The notes beneath the pieces are model-generated. The model did not search any database and had not been told where the DNA came from. It saw only the letters and a program-made list of their open reading frames with translations. From Amycolatopsis thermoflava N1165 (GTDB lineage Bacteria > Actinomycetota > Actinomycetes > Mycobacteriales > Pseudonocardiaceae): 64,000 nt of DNA. The position numbers and the translations under genes were made by a program. Below, piece by piece: positions 1-10,436 of this stretch (position 1 is its first letter; every line of letters starts with the position of its first letter). Location: positions 6,651,909-6,715,908 of the forward strand of contig NZ_KI421511.1 of assembly GCF_000473265.1 (NCBI RefSeq). The letters are read 5' to 3'.

Positions 1-1998
1 GCCCTTGCGGCTCGCCGCGGCTCGGTCGCCCGCCCGGATGTGCGCGACCACCGACGCGGCCTGCTCGCCGGTCAGCCCGGTCGGCTCGGGCACCACCCGC
101 CGCGCCGTGCGGGGGCGCGCCGGGATCCTCCTGCCGGACGGGCGCAGGTCCACCACCCGCCCGTCCGGTCCCTCGGCCGCCGGCGCGAAACCAGCGGCCC
201 GCAGCCCGTCCAGCACCTCGGCCAGCGGGTACGGGCTGACCAGCACCGTCGGCGCGATCCGGCGCAGCTCGTACTCGCCCGACACGGAGTTGCCCATCAC
301 CTCCGCGAGCAGCACCTCGTCGTCACACCGCAGGAACGACCCGGCCGCCCCGCCGCGCAGCCTGCCGTGCCGCCGCGCCACGTCGTCGATCAAGTACGTC
401 AGCGACTGCGGCACCTCGGTGGCCGACCGCTTCCGGAACAGCTCGTGCAGCTCGTCGGCGGTTCGACCGGTGTCCAGCGCCCGCCGCACCGACGCCTCCG
501 TGATCCGGTAGACCGTCGCGTGCCCGGCGGACTCCACATCGGCCACCGCGGCGATCTCCGTCGCCAGGTCCATCTCCAGCGGCCCCGGCGCGACCACCGT
601 CAGATCGGCCTGCACCAGCACGTACCCGATCGGCTTCGGCATCGCGTCGTACACCGCGTTCAGCGCGCCCGCGCGATCACCGGCCAGCAGCGCGCCGCCC
701 GCCGTCGTCAGCGCCCCGAGCGCGATCACGCCCAGCGCGGACGCCTCGGCGAACGTCCACCGCACCGTCTCGTCCCGCAGCCGCCCGCCACGCCGCGGCG
801 CCCGCCACGCGAGCAGCTCGACCAGGTCGTCCGCGCCGTGCACACCCGCGCCACGCGGCAGCTCGGCCAGCGTGCCCAGCACCCGCCGCCGCACCGACGG
901 CGCCAGCGGCCGCCGCAGCTCGTCGGACAGCGGCACGATCGGCTTGTCCTTGGCGTCGCGCTGACCGGCCAGCGCAGGCAGCCGCGGCAGGTCCAGCCAC
1001 GCCTCGGCGAGGATGACCCACCGCTGCGCCGGCTCGGACGCCAGCCACGAGTCCGCCAGTGTCGTCGGCACCCACTCCGGGCTGGTGCTCTGGCTGTCCG
1101 CGACCAGCCCGGCCGCCGCCGCCAGCTCGGCGAGCAGCGTGGCGCGGGCGTCGTCGGTGTCCAGTTCGCGCGCCAGCTTCCGCAGCTCCCGCACCCCGAG
1201 ACCGCCGGACTTCAGCACCGGCGGCGGCTGCTCCGACCACTGCGTCAGCAGCGATTCGGTCTGCCGCAGGAACTCCATCGCCTCCCCGGCGGCCGCCTCG
1301 TCCACTGTGGACTGCTGGTGCGGGCTCGTCGGCAGCTCCGGCTCGCGCAGCGCCTTCGGCGAGCAGATCCGGCCGCCGCGCAGGGCGATCGCCACCTCGC
1401 GGGGCAATTCGACCGTCTCGTCGTCGCGGCGCAGCAGCAGTCCGCGGGCGAGCAGCTTCTGCACCGGCTTCGCCTCCGCGGCCAGCGACGGTTCGGCCGC
1501 CGCGTCCCGGGTACGCCCGATGGGCGGGCCGGCGGCGAGGGCGCCGAGCAGCCCGCGTTCGTCGTCACCGACCTCGGCGAGCGCGGCCTCGACGTCCAGC
1601 CCGGGTGCGGACGCGCCGAGCCCGGCCGGGAACGGCCCGGCCAGCTCGCGCGCGGCGGGGACGACGCGGACCGCGTCGTCGTCGCCCCAGGCCAGCACCC
1701 GCGACCGCAGCCGGTCGACGGCCGGCCGGACGTCCGCGCCGACCAGCTCGGTGATCGCGGCCAGCGGGACGGCTTCGGTGTCCGCGTCGGCGACCAGCAG
1801 CGCATCGAGCACGGAGAGGGTGAACGTGTCCAGGTCCTCCATCGCCCTGGCGACCGATCCGGCCGTGCCGGCGCGGGTGGCCAGCACTGTGCTGTCGGAC
1901 GGTGGCGGGGTCGCCAGGTCGCGCCTGGCCTGCAGGAGCGCGCCCAGCTCGTCGTCGGACGCGGACCGCAGCCAGTCCGCAAGGGAGGTCGCGGGCAT
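1..1998 (-). CDS. Helicase-associated protein (XPB/Ssl2 N-terminal-domain family), C terminus cut off
   Basis: Open from an ATG at 1998 to the window edge (666 codons, no stop), so the 3' end lies outside the window. The protein begins [18 protein letters not shown]. Roughly residues 450-560 ([16 protein letters not shown], then [13 protein letters not shown] and [18 protein letters not shown]) match what I know as the Helicase_C_3 / XPB-Ssl2 N-terminal region found in the protein encoded next to the XPB-like helicase in actinobacteria (M. tuberculosis Rv0862c). No Walker motifs are visible, so it is more likely a helicase partner or a degenerate helicase than an active motor; its role in DNA repair is inferred. 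The start is supported by a TATCCT hexamer 7 nt upstream and no Shine-Dalgarno sequence. It is divergent from the small gene at 2086. Confidence 0.8.
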   Translation of the reverse strand, partial: MPATSLADWLRSASDDELGALLQARRDLATPPPSDSTVLATRAGTAGSVARAMEDLDTFTLSVLDALLVADADTEAVPLAAITELVGADVRPAVDRLRSRVLAWGDDDAVRVVPAARELAGPFPAGLGASAPGLDVEAALAEVGDDERGLLGALAAGPPIGRTRDAAAEPSLAAEAKPVQKLLARGLLLRRDDETVELPREVAIALRGGRICSPKALREPELPTSPHQQSTVDEAAAGEAMEFLRQTESLLTQWSEQPPPVLKSGGLGVRELRKLARELDTDDARATLLAELAAAAGLVADSQSTSPEWVPTTLADSWLASEPAQRWVILAEAWLDLPRLPALAGQRDAKDKPIVPLSDELRRPLAPSVRRRVLGTLAELPRGAGVHGADDLVELLAWRAPRRGGRLRDETVRWTFAEASALGVIALGALTTAGGALLAGDRAGALNAVYDAMPKPIGYVLVQADLTVVAPGPLEMDLATEIAAVADVESAGHATVYRITEASVRRALDTGRTADELHELFRKRSATEVPQSLTYLIDDVARRHGRLRGGAAGSFLRCDDEVLLAEVMGNSVSGEYELRRIAPTVLVSPYPLAEVLDGLRAAGFAPAAEGPDGRVVDLRPSGRRIPARPRTARRVVPEPTGLTGEQAASVVAHIRAGDRAAASRKG

Positions 1999-2005
1999 CA
2001 CATCG

Positions 2006-2011
2006 AGGATA
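2006..2011 (-). promoter_or_regulatory. -10 hexamer TATCCT, leaderless start
   Basis: TATCCT lies 7 nt before the ATG at 1998 (minus strand). The start would fall at or next to +1, giving a leaderless mRNA. Confidence 0.55.
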
Positions 2012-2085
2012 CCCGCCCTGACCATCGTGTTCGGGCGGCTGTGAGGCAAACTGGGGACCGTAGGTGCCGAGCACTGGAGGATGAA

Positions 2086-2274
2086 GTGGCGAAGGGCGAC
2101 AAGGACAAGAAGAGCGGTCGTATCGACCCCACCTGGCCGCATCTGCCGGACGGCGAGCACCCGGTCACCGAGCTCTCGGCGGACCGCCAGGGCGCGCTGT
2201 CGCCGTTCGGGAACGTGACGTTCCCCCTCGAGACCGTGCCGTACGTGCACCCCGAGACCGAGATCAACAAGTAG
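2086..2274 (+). CDS. Small conserved hypothetical protein (62 aa)
   Basis: GTG start preceded by GGAGG at 2076-2080, 5 nt away. The product is hydrophilic with a Lys/Asp-rich N terminus ([20 protein letters not shown]) and an acidic, proline-containing C terminus; no membrane segment or known domain. It lies between the divergent helicase-like gene and the malic enzyme (19 nt before the latter), the same position as M. tuberculosis Rv0863; homology to that gene is not verified. Function unknown. A longer reading frame in this phase runs from position 40, but it is antisense to the helicase-like gene, so only the part after 2086 is credible. Confidence 0.65.
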   Translation: MAKGDKDKKSGRIDPTWPHLPDGEHPVTELSADRQGALSPFGNVTFPLETVPYVHPETEINK

Positions 2275-2293
2275 ACAGCAGGGGGTTACTGCC

Positions 2294-3687
<1,394 letters not shown>

Positions 3688-3688
<1 letters not shown>

Positions 3689-4110
3689 TGAGCCGCGCCG
3701 TCGAGGAGTCGAACCGGCGGATGCTGCGGGCCCGCGACGCGATGGACCGCGCTTACGCGCAGCCCCTCGACGTCGCGGCCCTGGCCCGGATGGTGCACGT
3801 CTCGGAGGCGCACTTCATCCGCACCTTCCGGGCCACCTTCGGGGAGACGCCGCACCGGTACCTGCAGCGGCGGCGGGTCGAGCGGTCGATGTTCATGCTG
3901 CGGGAGAGCGATCGCAGCATCACCGACATCTGCCTCGCCGTGGGGTTCACGAGCCTCGGCACGTTCAGCCGGACGTTCCGCGACATCGTGGGGCAGTCGC
4001 CGTCGGAGTACCGGGCAGCCGGCGCCGGGGCGGTGGCGGCGCCCACGTGTTTCGCGATGGCGTGGACGCGGCCGAGCAGTTTCGGAGAAGCCAGGGGCGG
4101 GGCCCGCTGA
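3688..4110 (+). CDS. AraC-family transcriptional regulator, HTH-only form
   Basis: 140 aa. It consists almost entirely of the C-terminal double helix-turn-helix domain: LDVAALARMVHVSEAHFIRTFRATFGETP, then ITDICLAVGFTSLGTFSRTF with the family signature GQSPSEYR. The usual N-terminal ligand-binding domain is absent, as in many short AraC proteins. Its ATG overlaps the malic enzyme stop by one base, and the VOC gene follows 14 nt after its stop. AraC/VOC pairs are common in actinobacteria and the regulator probably controls the VOC gene; this is inference from context. The alanine-rich tail after residue 110 has no recognisable motif. Confidence 0.88.
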
Positions 4111-4111
4111 T

Positions 4112-4117
4112 TAGCGT
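4112..4117 (+). promoter_or_regulatory. -10 hexamer TAGCGT, leaderless start
   Basis: TAGCGT begins just after the AraC stop codon and lies 7 nt before the VOC ATG at 4125. This suggests the VOC gene has its own leaderless promoter. Confidence 0.5.
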
Positions 4118-4124
4118 TGCGGAC

Positions 4125-4541
4125 ATGTTCAACGCGATCACTCTCTCCCAGATCTTCGTGACCGACCAGGACGAGGCGCTCGACTTCTACGTGGGGAAGC
4201 TCGGGCTCGAGGTGAAGGTCGACCAGGACCTCGGCTTCATGCGGTGGCTGACGGTGTGCGTGCCCGGCGAGCCCGGGCGCGAGATTCTCCTGGAGAAGCC
4301 CGGCCCGCCCGCGATGGACGAGGGGACCGCCGAGCAGGTGCGCGAGCTGCTCGCGAAGGGCGCGACGGGCGGCTGGATCGGCCTGACGACGGACGACTGC
4401 CGCAAAACGTACGAGGAACTGCTGGCGAAGGGCGTGGAGTTCACGCAGGAGCCGATGGAACGCCCGTACGGCATCGACTGCGGCCTGCGGGACCCCTTCG
4501 GCAACGCGATCCGCATCAACCAGCCCACGCAGCCGACCTGA
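4125..4541 (+). CDS. VOC-superfamily protein (glyoxalase/bleomycin-resistance fold)
   Basis: 138 aa, the size of a single VOC subunit with two beta-alpha-beta-beta-beta modules. Visible signatures are ITLSQIFVTDQDEALDFYVG at the start, FMRWLTVCVP, and the closing YGIDCGLRDPFGNAIRINQP, which carries the conserved DPFGN turn. Members bind a metal and include dioxygenases, glyoxalases and drug-binding proteins; no substrate can be assigned. ATG at 4125 chosen because of the TAGCGT hexamer 7 nt upstream and the lack of a Shine-Dalgarno sequence. It lies directly after the AraC regulator. Confidence 0.85.
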   Translation: MFNAITLSQIFVTDQDEALDFYVGKLGLEVKVDQDLGFMRWLTVCVPGEPGREILLEKPGPPAMDEGTAEQVRELLAKGATGGWIGLTTDDCRKTYEELLAKGVEFTQEPMERPYGIDCGLRDPFGNAIRINQPTQPT

Positions 4542-5477
4542 CGGCCGCCGGGGCGGGCCGGGATGCAGCCCGGCCTGGCGGGGCCGCCGGGCGGGGCGGG
4601 ATGCATCCCGGCCTGGCGGGGCCGCCCGGGCGGGTCGGGACGCAGCCGGCCTGGCGGGGCTGCTGGGACGGATCGGGATGCAGCCGGCCTGGCGGGGCTG
4701 CTGGGGCGGGCGGGATGCAGCCGGCCTGACGGCTCTGTCGGCGGGCAGGCCGGGTTGTGTGGCAGGCCGGTGGGCCGGCTGCCTGGCCTGGCCCTGCCGC
4801 TGCCTGGCGTGGTCTTGCTCCGCCGCCGCCCGGCACGGCCCCGCCGCCACCCGGCCAGGCCGGGTGGCGGCGGGCCGAGATGGTGTGGCCGGGTGGCGGC
4901 GGGCCGAGATGGTGTGGCCGGGTGGCGGCGGGCCGAGATGGTGTGGCCGGGTGGCGGCGAGTCGAGATGGTGTGGCCGAGATGCGCCAGCTCGGCTTCGC
5001 CGAGTGGGGTGGCGGTGCGGGCGGATCGGGTGGTGCGGCGCGGGCGAGGTGGCGCGGGTGCATTTGCGGCCACGTCGAGTGGGGCGCGGCCCTGGGTGGC
5101 GGTGCGGGCGGATCGGGTGGTGCGGCGCGGGCCAGTGGCGCGGCGGGTGGATTTCGGCCACGTCGAGTGGTGCGGCGCTGGGTGGCGGTGCGGGCGCATC
5201 GGGTGGTGCGGCGCGGCTGGCGAGCCGGTAGAAGACCTGTCCGTGCGGGTGGCGCACCGCGGGATCGGGGGGCGTGGCCTGCGGCGGGTCTGTCCCGCCT
5301 GGCCCGGTGACGGCGGGCGGCCTGGGGTCGGCCCCTGGCCCGGTCGGGCGCCGACGCGGATCGGGGGGCGCTACTGAAGGTGGGACGCCCGGTCGGTCCT
5401 GCGGAGTGGGGGCGGGCCGCGGTGGCTCGTGTGCCCCTTCACCGGGTGGGCGGTGCTCGGCGATTAGCCTTGTCTTC
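4542..5477. repeat. Gene-free stretch of GC-rich tandem repeats
   Basis: 936 bp with no credible gene. 4560-4740 holds degenerate repeats of a GGGATGCAGCCGGCCTGGCG-like unit. About 4861-4977 has four copies of a 29-bp unit containing GGCCGAGATGGTGTGGCCG, the first three essentially exact. About 5002-5222 has three imperfect copies of an 86-87-bp unit (markers GGTGGCGGTGCGGGCG at about 5009, 5096 and 5182). The 29-bp period is not a multiple of three and the long open frames here have no Shine-Dalgarno sequence or domain, so I treat them as artefacts of GC bias. Strand slippage is the simplest origin. The moaC promoter lies at the right edge. Confidence 0.75.
5465..5470 (+). promoter_or_regulatory. 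-10 hexamer TAGCCT, leaderless start of moaC
   Basis: TAGCCT lies 7 nt before the moaC GTG at 5478; there is no Shine-Dalgarno sequence. Confidence 0.55.
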
Positions 5478-5948
5478 GTGAGTGAACTGAGCCACGTCGA
5501 CGAGAAGGGCGCTGCCCGGATGGTCGACGTCTCCGGCAAGCAGGCCACCGCTCGGACGGCCGTCGCCACGGGGGTCGTGCACACCACGGCCGAGGTGGTC
5601 GATCTGCTGTCGCGGGACGGGCTGCCCAAGGGCGACGCCCTCGCGACCGCGCGCATCGCCGGGATCATGGGCGCCAAGAAGGTGCCGGACCTGATCCCGC
5701 TCTGCCACCAGATCGCCCTGTCCGGCGTCAAGGTCGAGTTCGACCTCGGGCCCGCCGAAGTGCGCATCACGGCGACCGTCAAGACCACCGATCGCACCGG
5801 GGTCGAGATGGAGGCGCTGACCGCCGTCGCCGTCGCGGGGCTCACCGTGCACGACATGATCAAGGCCGTCGACCCCGCAGCCACCTTGGACGGGGTCCGT
5901 TTGGAGCGCAAGCTCGGCGGCAAGTCCGGCGTGTGGGAGCGGCCATGA
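5478..5948 (+). CDS. moaC: Cyclic pyranopterin monophosphate synthase MoaC
   Basis: 156 aa, full length for the family. Acts after MoaA to make cyclic pyranopterin monophosphate, the first stable intermediate of molybdenum cofactor synthesis; cytoplasmic hexamer. Conserved blocks are visible: KGDALATARIAGIMGAKK, VPDLIPLCHQI with the conserved His, GVEMEALTAVAVAGLT and HDMIKAVD, containing the Asp and Lys of the active site. The GTG start follows a -10 hexamer by 7 nt. Its TGA overlaps the ATG of the mogA-moaE fusion (ATGA), so the two are translationally coupled. Confidence 0.96.
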   Translation: MSELSHVDEKGAARMVDVSGKQATARTAVATGVVHTTAEVVDLLSRDGLPKGDALATARIAGIMGAKKVPDLIPLCHQIALSGVKVEFDLGPAEVRITATVKTTDRTGVEMEALTAVAVAGLTVHDMIKAVDPAATLDGVRLERKLGGKSGVWERP

Positions 5949-6913
5949 GCAACGACAAGCGCACCGCGCGGGTGATCGTCGCGTCGAACCGGGCCTCGGC
6001 GGGTGTCTACGCCGACCACACCGGCCCGGTGATCGCCGCCTGGCTGGCCGAGCGCGGGTTCGACGTGCCGGAACCACGGGTGGTGCCCGACGGCGACCCG
6101 GTCGCCCAGGCACTGCGCGAGGCGCTCGACGACGACGTGCACGTGGTCATCACGACCGGCGGCACCGGGATCTCGCCCACCGACCGCACCCCGGACGTCA
6201 CCGCGCCGCTGCTGGACCACCAGCTGCCGGGCCTCGCGGAGGCGATCCGGTCCGCCGGGCTGCCGAAGGTGCCGACCGCGGTGCTGTCCCGCGGCGTGGC
6301 CGGTGTCGCCGGCCGGACCCTCGTCGTGAACCTGCCCGGCTCACGCGGCGGGGTGAAGGACGGGCTCGGCGTGCTCGACGGGGTGCTCACGCACGCCGTC
6401 GACCAGCTCGCGGGCGGCGACCACCCGCGCCCGGCCACCGAAACACCCGCTACGAAGGCCCCGGAAACGCCGACGGTCACCCAGGCGACCGCGCACATCG
6501 CGCGGGCCGAGGTGACTGATCAGCCGTTGTCCGTCGAGGAGCACGCGGCCCTCGTGGACGACCAGTCCGCCGGAGCGGTGGTGACCTTCGGTGGCGTCGT
6601 CCGCGACCACGACGGCGGCAAGGGCGTGAAGTCCCTGTTCTACGAGGGGCACCCGAGCGCGGGCGACGTGCTGGCCCGCGTGGTCGCTCAGGTCGCCGGC
6701 CGCCGCAGCGGAGTGCGGACGATCGCCGTCAGCCACCGGATCGGGGCACTGGAGATCGGGGACGTGGCGCTCGCTTGCGCCGTGTCCGCCGACCACCGGG
6801 CCGAAGCCTTCGCCACCTGCGCCGAACTGGTCGACGAGGTGAAGGCCCAGTTGCCGGTGTGGAAGCACCAGCACTTCACCGATGGCACGGACGAGTGGGT
6901 CAACTCGCCCTGA
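5945..6913 (+). CDS. MogA-MoaE fusion: molybdopterin adenylyltransferase / MPT synthase large subunit
   Basis: 322 aa from the ATG overlapping the moaC stop. Residues ~8-155 are a MogA/MoaB domain with TTGGTGISPTDRTPD and a C-terminal VNLPGSRGGVKDGL loop; this domain adenylylates molybdopterin before metal insertion. A Pro/Ala/Thr-rich linker (~158-182) leads to a MoaE domain (~185-320) with GAVVTFGGVVRDHDGG, FYEGHPSAG, ISHRIGALEIGD-like VSHRIGALEIGD, and the catalytic lysines in LVDEVKAQLPVWKHQ. MoaE with MoaD inserts the dithiolene sulfurs. In mycobacteria mog and moaE2 are adjacent separate genes, so this is a fusion of neighbours that joins steps on either side of MPT. No internal start or frameshift is seen. 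Confidence 0.93.
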   Translation: MSNDKRTARVIVASNRASAGVYADHTGPVIAAWLAERGFDVPEPRVVPDGDPVAQALREALDDDVHVVITTGGTGISPTDRTPDVTAPLLDHQLPGLAEAIRSAGLPKVPTAVLSRGVAGVAGRTLVVNLPGSRGGVKDGLGVLDGVLTHAVDQLAGGDHPRPATETPATKAPETPTVTQATAHIARAEVTDQPLSVEEHAALVDDQSAGAVVTFGGVVRDHDGGKGVKSLFYEGHPSAGDVLARVVAQVAGRRSGVRTIAVSHRIGALEIGDVALACAVSADHRAEAFATCAELVDEVKAQLPVWKHQHFTDGTDEWVNSP

Positions 6914-6951
6914 CGCCGGCGGCACGGGCGTAACCCGAACCGCCAGGGCGC

Positions 6952-6990
6952 CGGCGCCCCACCACCCGGGGGATTGCGGTGGGGCTGCCG
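6952..6990. terminator. Hairpin between convergent mogA-moaE and rpf
   Basis: GCCCCACC (6956-6963) pairs with GGTGGGGC (6978-6985), extendable through CGGC/GCCG with one bulge. It lies between the two convergent stop codons. There is no U-tract, as is common for actinobacterial terminators. Confidence 0.5.
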
Positions 6991-7003
6991 GACACCCCCA
7001 GTG

Positions 7004-7952
<949 letters not shown>

Positions 7953-8096
7953 GTAACATCGCGCAACCTCTGCCGATCTCATCGTTTCGCCTGGTCAGCG
8001 CGCCGTTACCTGGCCGTTTCCAAGTCGAGATATTTCACCGATCGTGAGGTCTGGATCACGTCGTTCTGGCACGGTTGGGCCAATCGTGAACCCCGT

Positions 8097-8354
8097 TCAA
8101 CCGCCCGCGAAGGGCGGCAGGACGTCCAGTTCGGCCCCCTCCGGGAGGGGTCGCGAACGGTCGCGGACGGCCACCCCGTCGACGAGGAAGCTGGCCGCCT
8201 GAAGGATCCGCGGGAGGGTCTCCGGATGAAGATCACGGAGAGCGACGACGGCCTCGGCGACCGAGGCGCCGGCAGGAAGCTGGAGTACCTCTTCTTCCAC
8301 GCCCGCGGCCGCGCGCGCGGACGCGAAATAGCGCACCAGGACGCTCACGGTCAA
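8097..8354 (-). CDS. moaD: MoaD/ThiS-family sulfur carrier (MPT synthase small subunit)
   Basis: 85 aa ubiquitin-like protein ending in the diagnostic Gly-Gly (LPPFAGG), whose C-terminal thiocarboxylate donates sulfur to MPT synthase. The fold signature VRYFASARAAAGVEEE at the N terminus and LVDGVAVRDRSRPLPEGAEL near the end fit MoaD. The start is a TTG at 8354, 3 nt after the moaA stop, with GGGGGA 6 nt upstream; a GTG at 8348 is an alternative. It is transcribed with moaA, and its partner MoaE is the C-terminal half of the fusion at 5945. Confidence 0.92.
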   Translation of the reverse strand: MTVSVLVRYFASARAAAGVEEEVLQLPAGASVAEAVVALRDLHPETLPRILQAASFLVDGVAVRDRSRPLPEGAELDVLPPFAGG

Positions 8355-8357
8355 GAT

Positions 8358-9419
8358 CTATCCCCCGATCGCGCTCATCGGCCGGATCGGCTGGGCGAAG
8401 CCGGCGTCGTTGATCTCGTGGCCGGCGAGCTTGCCCCACATGGTCGTGCGCCAGGCCTGGGCGATCGCCTCGTCGTCCGCCCCGCCGCGCAGCAGTGCCC
8501 GCAGATCCGTCTCGTCGTTGCTGAACAGGCACGACCGCACGGCACCGTCGGCCGTCAAGCGGGTGCGTTCGCAAGCCGCGCAGAACGGGCGCGTGACCGA
8601 CGCGATGATCCCGACGTCGCCGGGGCCGCCGTCGACGAGCCAGCGCTCCGCCGGCGCCCCGCCGCGCGCCTCCGGGCTCGGGGAGAGCGTGAACTCCTTG
8701 CTGAGCAAGGAAAAGATCTCCTCCGCGGTGACCATGTCGGCGCGGTTCCAGCCGTGCTGGGCGTCCAGCGGCATCTGCTCGATGAACCGCAGGTGGTAGC
8801 CGTGGTCGAGGCAGAACCGCAGCAGCGGCGCCGCCTCGTGCTCGTTGATCCCGCGCAGCAGCACCGCGTTCACCTTCACCGGGTCCAGCCCCGCGTCGCG
8901 GGCGGCGGCGAGGCCGTCCAGCACGTGGCTCAGCCGGTCGCGCCGGGTGATCCGCACGAACGTCTCGGGATCGACGGTGTCGAGCGAGATGTTGATCCGG
9001 TCCAGGCCCGCCTCGGCGAACGCGCGGGCGCGCTTGGCGAGCCCGATCCCGTTGGTGGTCATGGAAAGCCGGGGCCGCGGGCGCAGCGCGGTGATCTCCG
9101 CGACCAGGTGCTCGAGCCCGGGCCGCAGCAGCGGTTCGCCGCCGGTGAGCCGGATGTCGGTGATGCCGAGACGCTCGACCGCTATCCGCAGCAGGCGCAG
9201 CAGCTCGCTGTCGGTGAGCACGTCGTCACCGGGTAGCCACGGCAGGCCCTCGGCCGGCATGCAGTACGTGCAGCGGAGGTTGCAGCGGTCGGTCAGCGAC
9301 ACGCGCAGATCCGTCGCGACGCGGCCGAACGTGTCGACGAGGGCGGGGTTGTCAGGGCGGGGCTGCGTGGTTCCGCGTGTGCCCGGCACGCGGGGGAGCC
9401 CGAGATCTACCGCACTCAT
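8358..9419 (-). CDS. moaA: GTP 3',8-cyclase MoaA
   Basis: 353 aa radical-SAM enzyme that converts GTP to 3',8-cyclo-GTP, the first step of molybdenum cofactor synthesis. The N-terminal cluster motif is CNLRCTYC (CxxxCxxC) and the second cluster is in FCAACERTRLTADGAVRSCLF-type sequence near residues 265-290. RLTGGEPLLRPG and SMTTNGIGL are standard SAM-binding segments, and the C terminus ends in the conserved Gly-Gly (SAIGG). ATG at 9419 preferred over GTG at 9425 because a TAGGCT hexamer lies 7 nt upstream. moaD follows after 3 nt. Confidence 0.96.
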   Translation of the reverse strand: MSAVDLGLPRVPGTRGTTQPRPDNPALVDTFGRVATDLRVSLTDRCNLRCTYCMPAEGLPWLPGDDVLTDSELLRLLRIAVERLGITDIRLTGGEPLLRPGLEHLVAEITALRPRPRLSMTTNGIGLAKRARAFAEAGLDRINISLDTVDPETFVRITRRDRLSHVLDGLAAARDAGLDPVKVNAVLLRGINEHEAAPLLRFCLDHGYHLRFIEQMPLDAQHGWNRADMVTAEEIFSLLSKEFTLSPSPEARGGAPAERWLVDGGPGDVGIIASVTRPFCAACERTRLTADGAVRSCLFSNDETDLRALLRGGADDEAIAQAWRTTMWGKLAGHEINDAGFAQPIRPMSAIGG

Positions 9420-9426
9420 TGACACC

Positions 9427-9432
9427 AGCCTA
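9427..9432 (-). promoter_or_regulatory. -10 hexamer TAGGCT, leaderless start of moaA
   Basis: TAGGCT lies 7 nt before the moaA ATG at 9419 on the minus strand, with no Shine-Dalgarno sequence between. Confidence 0.55.
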
Positions 9433-9521
9433 ACCCGCCGACCGGACCGTGGATCCTCACTAGAATGTCTCGGTAGCAGAGTGTTTCAACTGCGAAGACC
9501 ACTTGGGAAGGGACGCGCCGG

Positions 9522-9998
9522 ATGCCGGAGGAAAAAAGGTACCCGGTGCCCGGCGACGTGCTCGCCCGCTTCGCCGAGATCGGCCGGGAATCGAGCACCC
9601 TCGCCGTCCTCCGGCACGCCCAGATCGCCGAGAAGCTGGGGCTGTCCGCCACCGACCACAAGGCCCTCGACCTGGCCGCGCGCGCCGAGGGGCCGCTGAC
9701 CGCGGGGGAGATCGCCAAGCTCACCGGCCTGTCCACCGGCGCCGTGACCGGTGTGATCGACCGTTTGGAGCGCGCGGGTTTCGTGCGCCGCGTGCGGGAC
9801 GTCCGGGACCGCCGCAAGGTCCTCGTCGAGGTGCTGCCGCTGGACGAGGAGAAGATCGCGCCGCTGTTCGAGTCGGCGCTCGTGATCACCGAGAAGGTGC
9901 TGGAGAAGTTCAGCCCGGCCGAACGCGACGCGATCGAGCGGTACCAGAACGAACTGCTCGACCTGTTGCGTGCGGACGTTCTCGGGGACAACCCGTAG
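9522..9998 (+). CDS. MarR-family transcriptional regulator
   Basis: 158 aa. Winged-helix MarR domain: DHKALDLAARAEGPLTAGEIA, recognition helix region LSTGAVTGVIDRLERAGFV and wing RRVRDVRDRRKVLVEV, followed by a C-terminal dimerisation helix (SPAERDAIERYQNELLDLL). Divergent from moaA across a 102-bp intergenic region containing a TAGAAT hexamer near 9461. GGGAAGGGA lies 9 nt before the ATG, so this gene, unlike many neighbours, seems to have a leader. The target is unknown; position suggests moaA or itself. Confidence 0.88.
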   Translation: MPEEKRYPVPGDVLARFAEIGRESSTLAVLRHAQIAEKLGLSATDHKALDLAARAEGPLTAGEIAKLTGLSTGAVTGVIDRLERAGFVRRVRDVRDRRKVLVEVLPLDEEKIAPLFESALVITEKVLEKFSPAERDAIERYQNELLDLLRADVLGDNP

Positions 9999-10001
9999 CT
10001 T

Positions 10002-10017
10002 TTCCGCAATTGCGGAA
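10002..10017. promoter_or_regulatory. Perfect 16-bp palindrome TTCCGCAATTGCGGAA, candidate operator
   Basis: It lies 4 nt after the MarR stop and directly upstream of the -10 hexamer (10019-10024) of the HTH-Mop gene, so a bound repressor would cover the -35/spacer region. The half-site CCGCAATT recurs just inside the gene at 10034-10041. Most likely an autoregulatory, molybdate-responsive site. Confidence 0.6.
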
Positions 10018-10018
10018 G

Positions 10019-10024
10019 TAATCT
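10019..10024 (+). promoter_or_regulatory. -10 hexamer TAATCT, leaderless start
   Basis: TAATCT lies 7 nt before the ATG at 10032; no Shine-Dalgarno sequence. Confidence 0.6.
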
Positions 10025-10031
10025 CGCCTCC

Positions 10032-10436
10032 ATGCCGCAATTCCGGTTGTCCGAAGCCGCCGAACTTCTCGGCGTCAGCGACGACACCGTCCGGCGCTGG
10101 GTGCGGGGCGGGCAGCTGACCGCCACCACCGACGGCGCCGGCCGCAAGGTCGTCGACGGCGCGGAGCTCGCCGCCTTCGCGCGTGAGCAGGCCGCCCGCC
10201 CCAACGACCCGTCCGGCGTCGGGCGCTCCGCCCGCAACCGGTTCGTCGGCCTGGTCACCGACGTGGTCGTGGACAAGGTGATGGCGCAGGTCGAGCTGCA
10301 GTGCGGGCCGTTCCGCGTGGTGTCGCTGATGAGCGCCGAGGCGGTGCGGGAGCTGGACCTGAAGCCCGGATCGCTGGCCGTTGCGGTGGTGAAGGCGACC
10401 ACCGTGGTCGTCGAGACTCCGGGAGGACAGAGTTGA
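10032..10436 (+). CDS. HTH-Mop molybdate-binding regulator
   Basis: 134 aa. N-terminal MerR/excisionase-type helix-turn-helix (FRLSEAAELLGVSDDTVRRW, residues ~4-25) fused to a C-terminal Mop/TOBE domain (~68-130: NRFVGLVTDVVVDKVMAQVE, VVSLMSAEAVRELDLKPGS, AVVKATTVVVE). Mop domains bind molybdate or tungstate oxyanion. The order regulator-modA-modB-modC and the palindrome over its promoter suggest a one-component ModE-like repressor of molybdate uptake. This role is inferred; proteins of this layout are often annotated only as TOBE or excisionase-domain proteins. Its TGA overlaps the TTG start of modA. Confidence 0.88.
   Translation: MPQFRLSEAAELLGVSDDTVRRWVRGGQLTATTDGAGRKVVDGAELAAFAREQAARPNDPSGVGRSARNRFVGLVTDVVVDKVMAQVELQCGPFRVVSLMSAEAVRELDLKPGSLAVAVVKATTVVVETPGGQS

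Noticed and set aside
40-2274. 744-codon plus-strand open frame across the first 2 kb
   Set aside because: Antisense to the helicase-like gene, His/Arg/Pro-rich with no domain; only the last 62 codons from the GTG at 2086 have a ribosome-binding site.
4861-4977. Four 29-bp repeats as a CRISPR array
   Set aside because: Repeats are contiguous with no spacers and no cas genes are present.
4678-5377. Glycine/tryptophan-rich open frames in the repeat field as secreted proteins
   Set aside because: The 29-bp period shifts frame at every unit, and no start with ribosome-binding site or signal peptide is visible.
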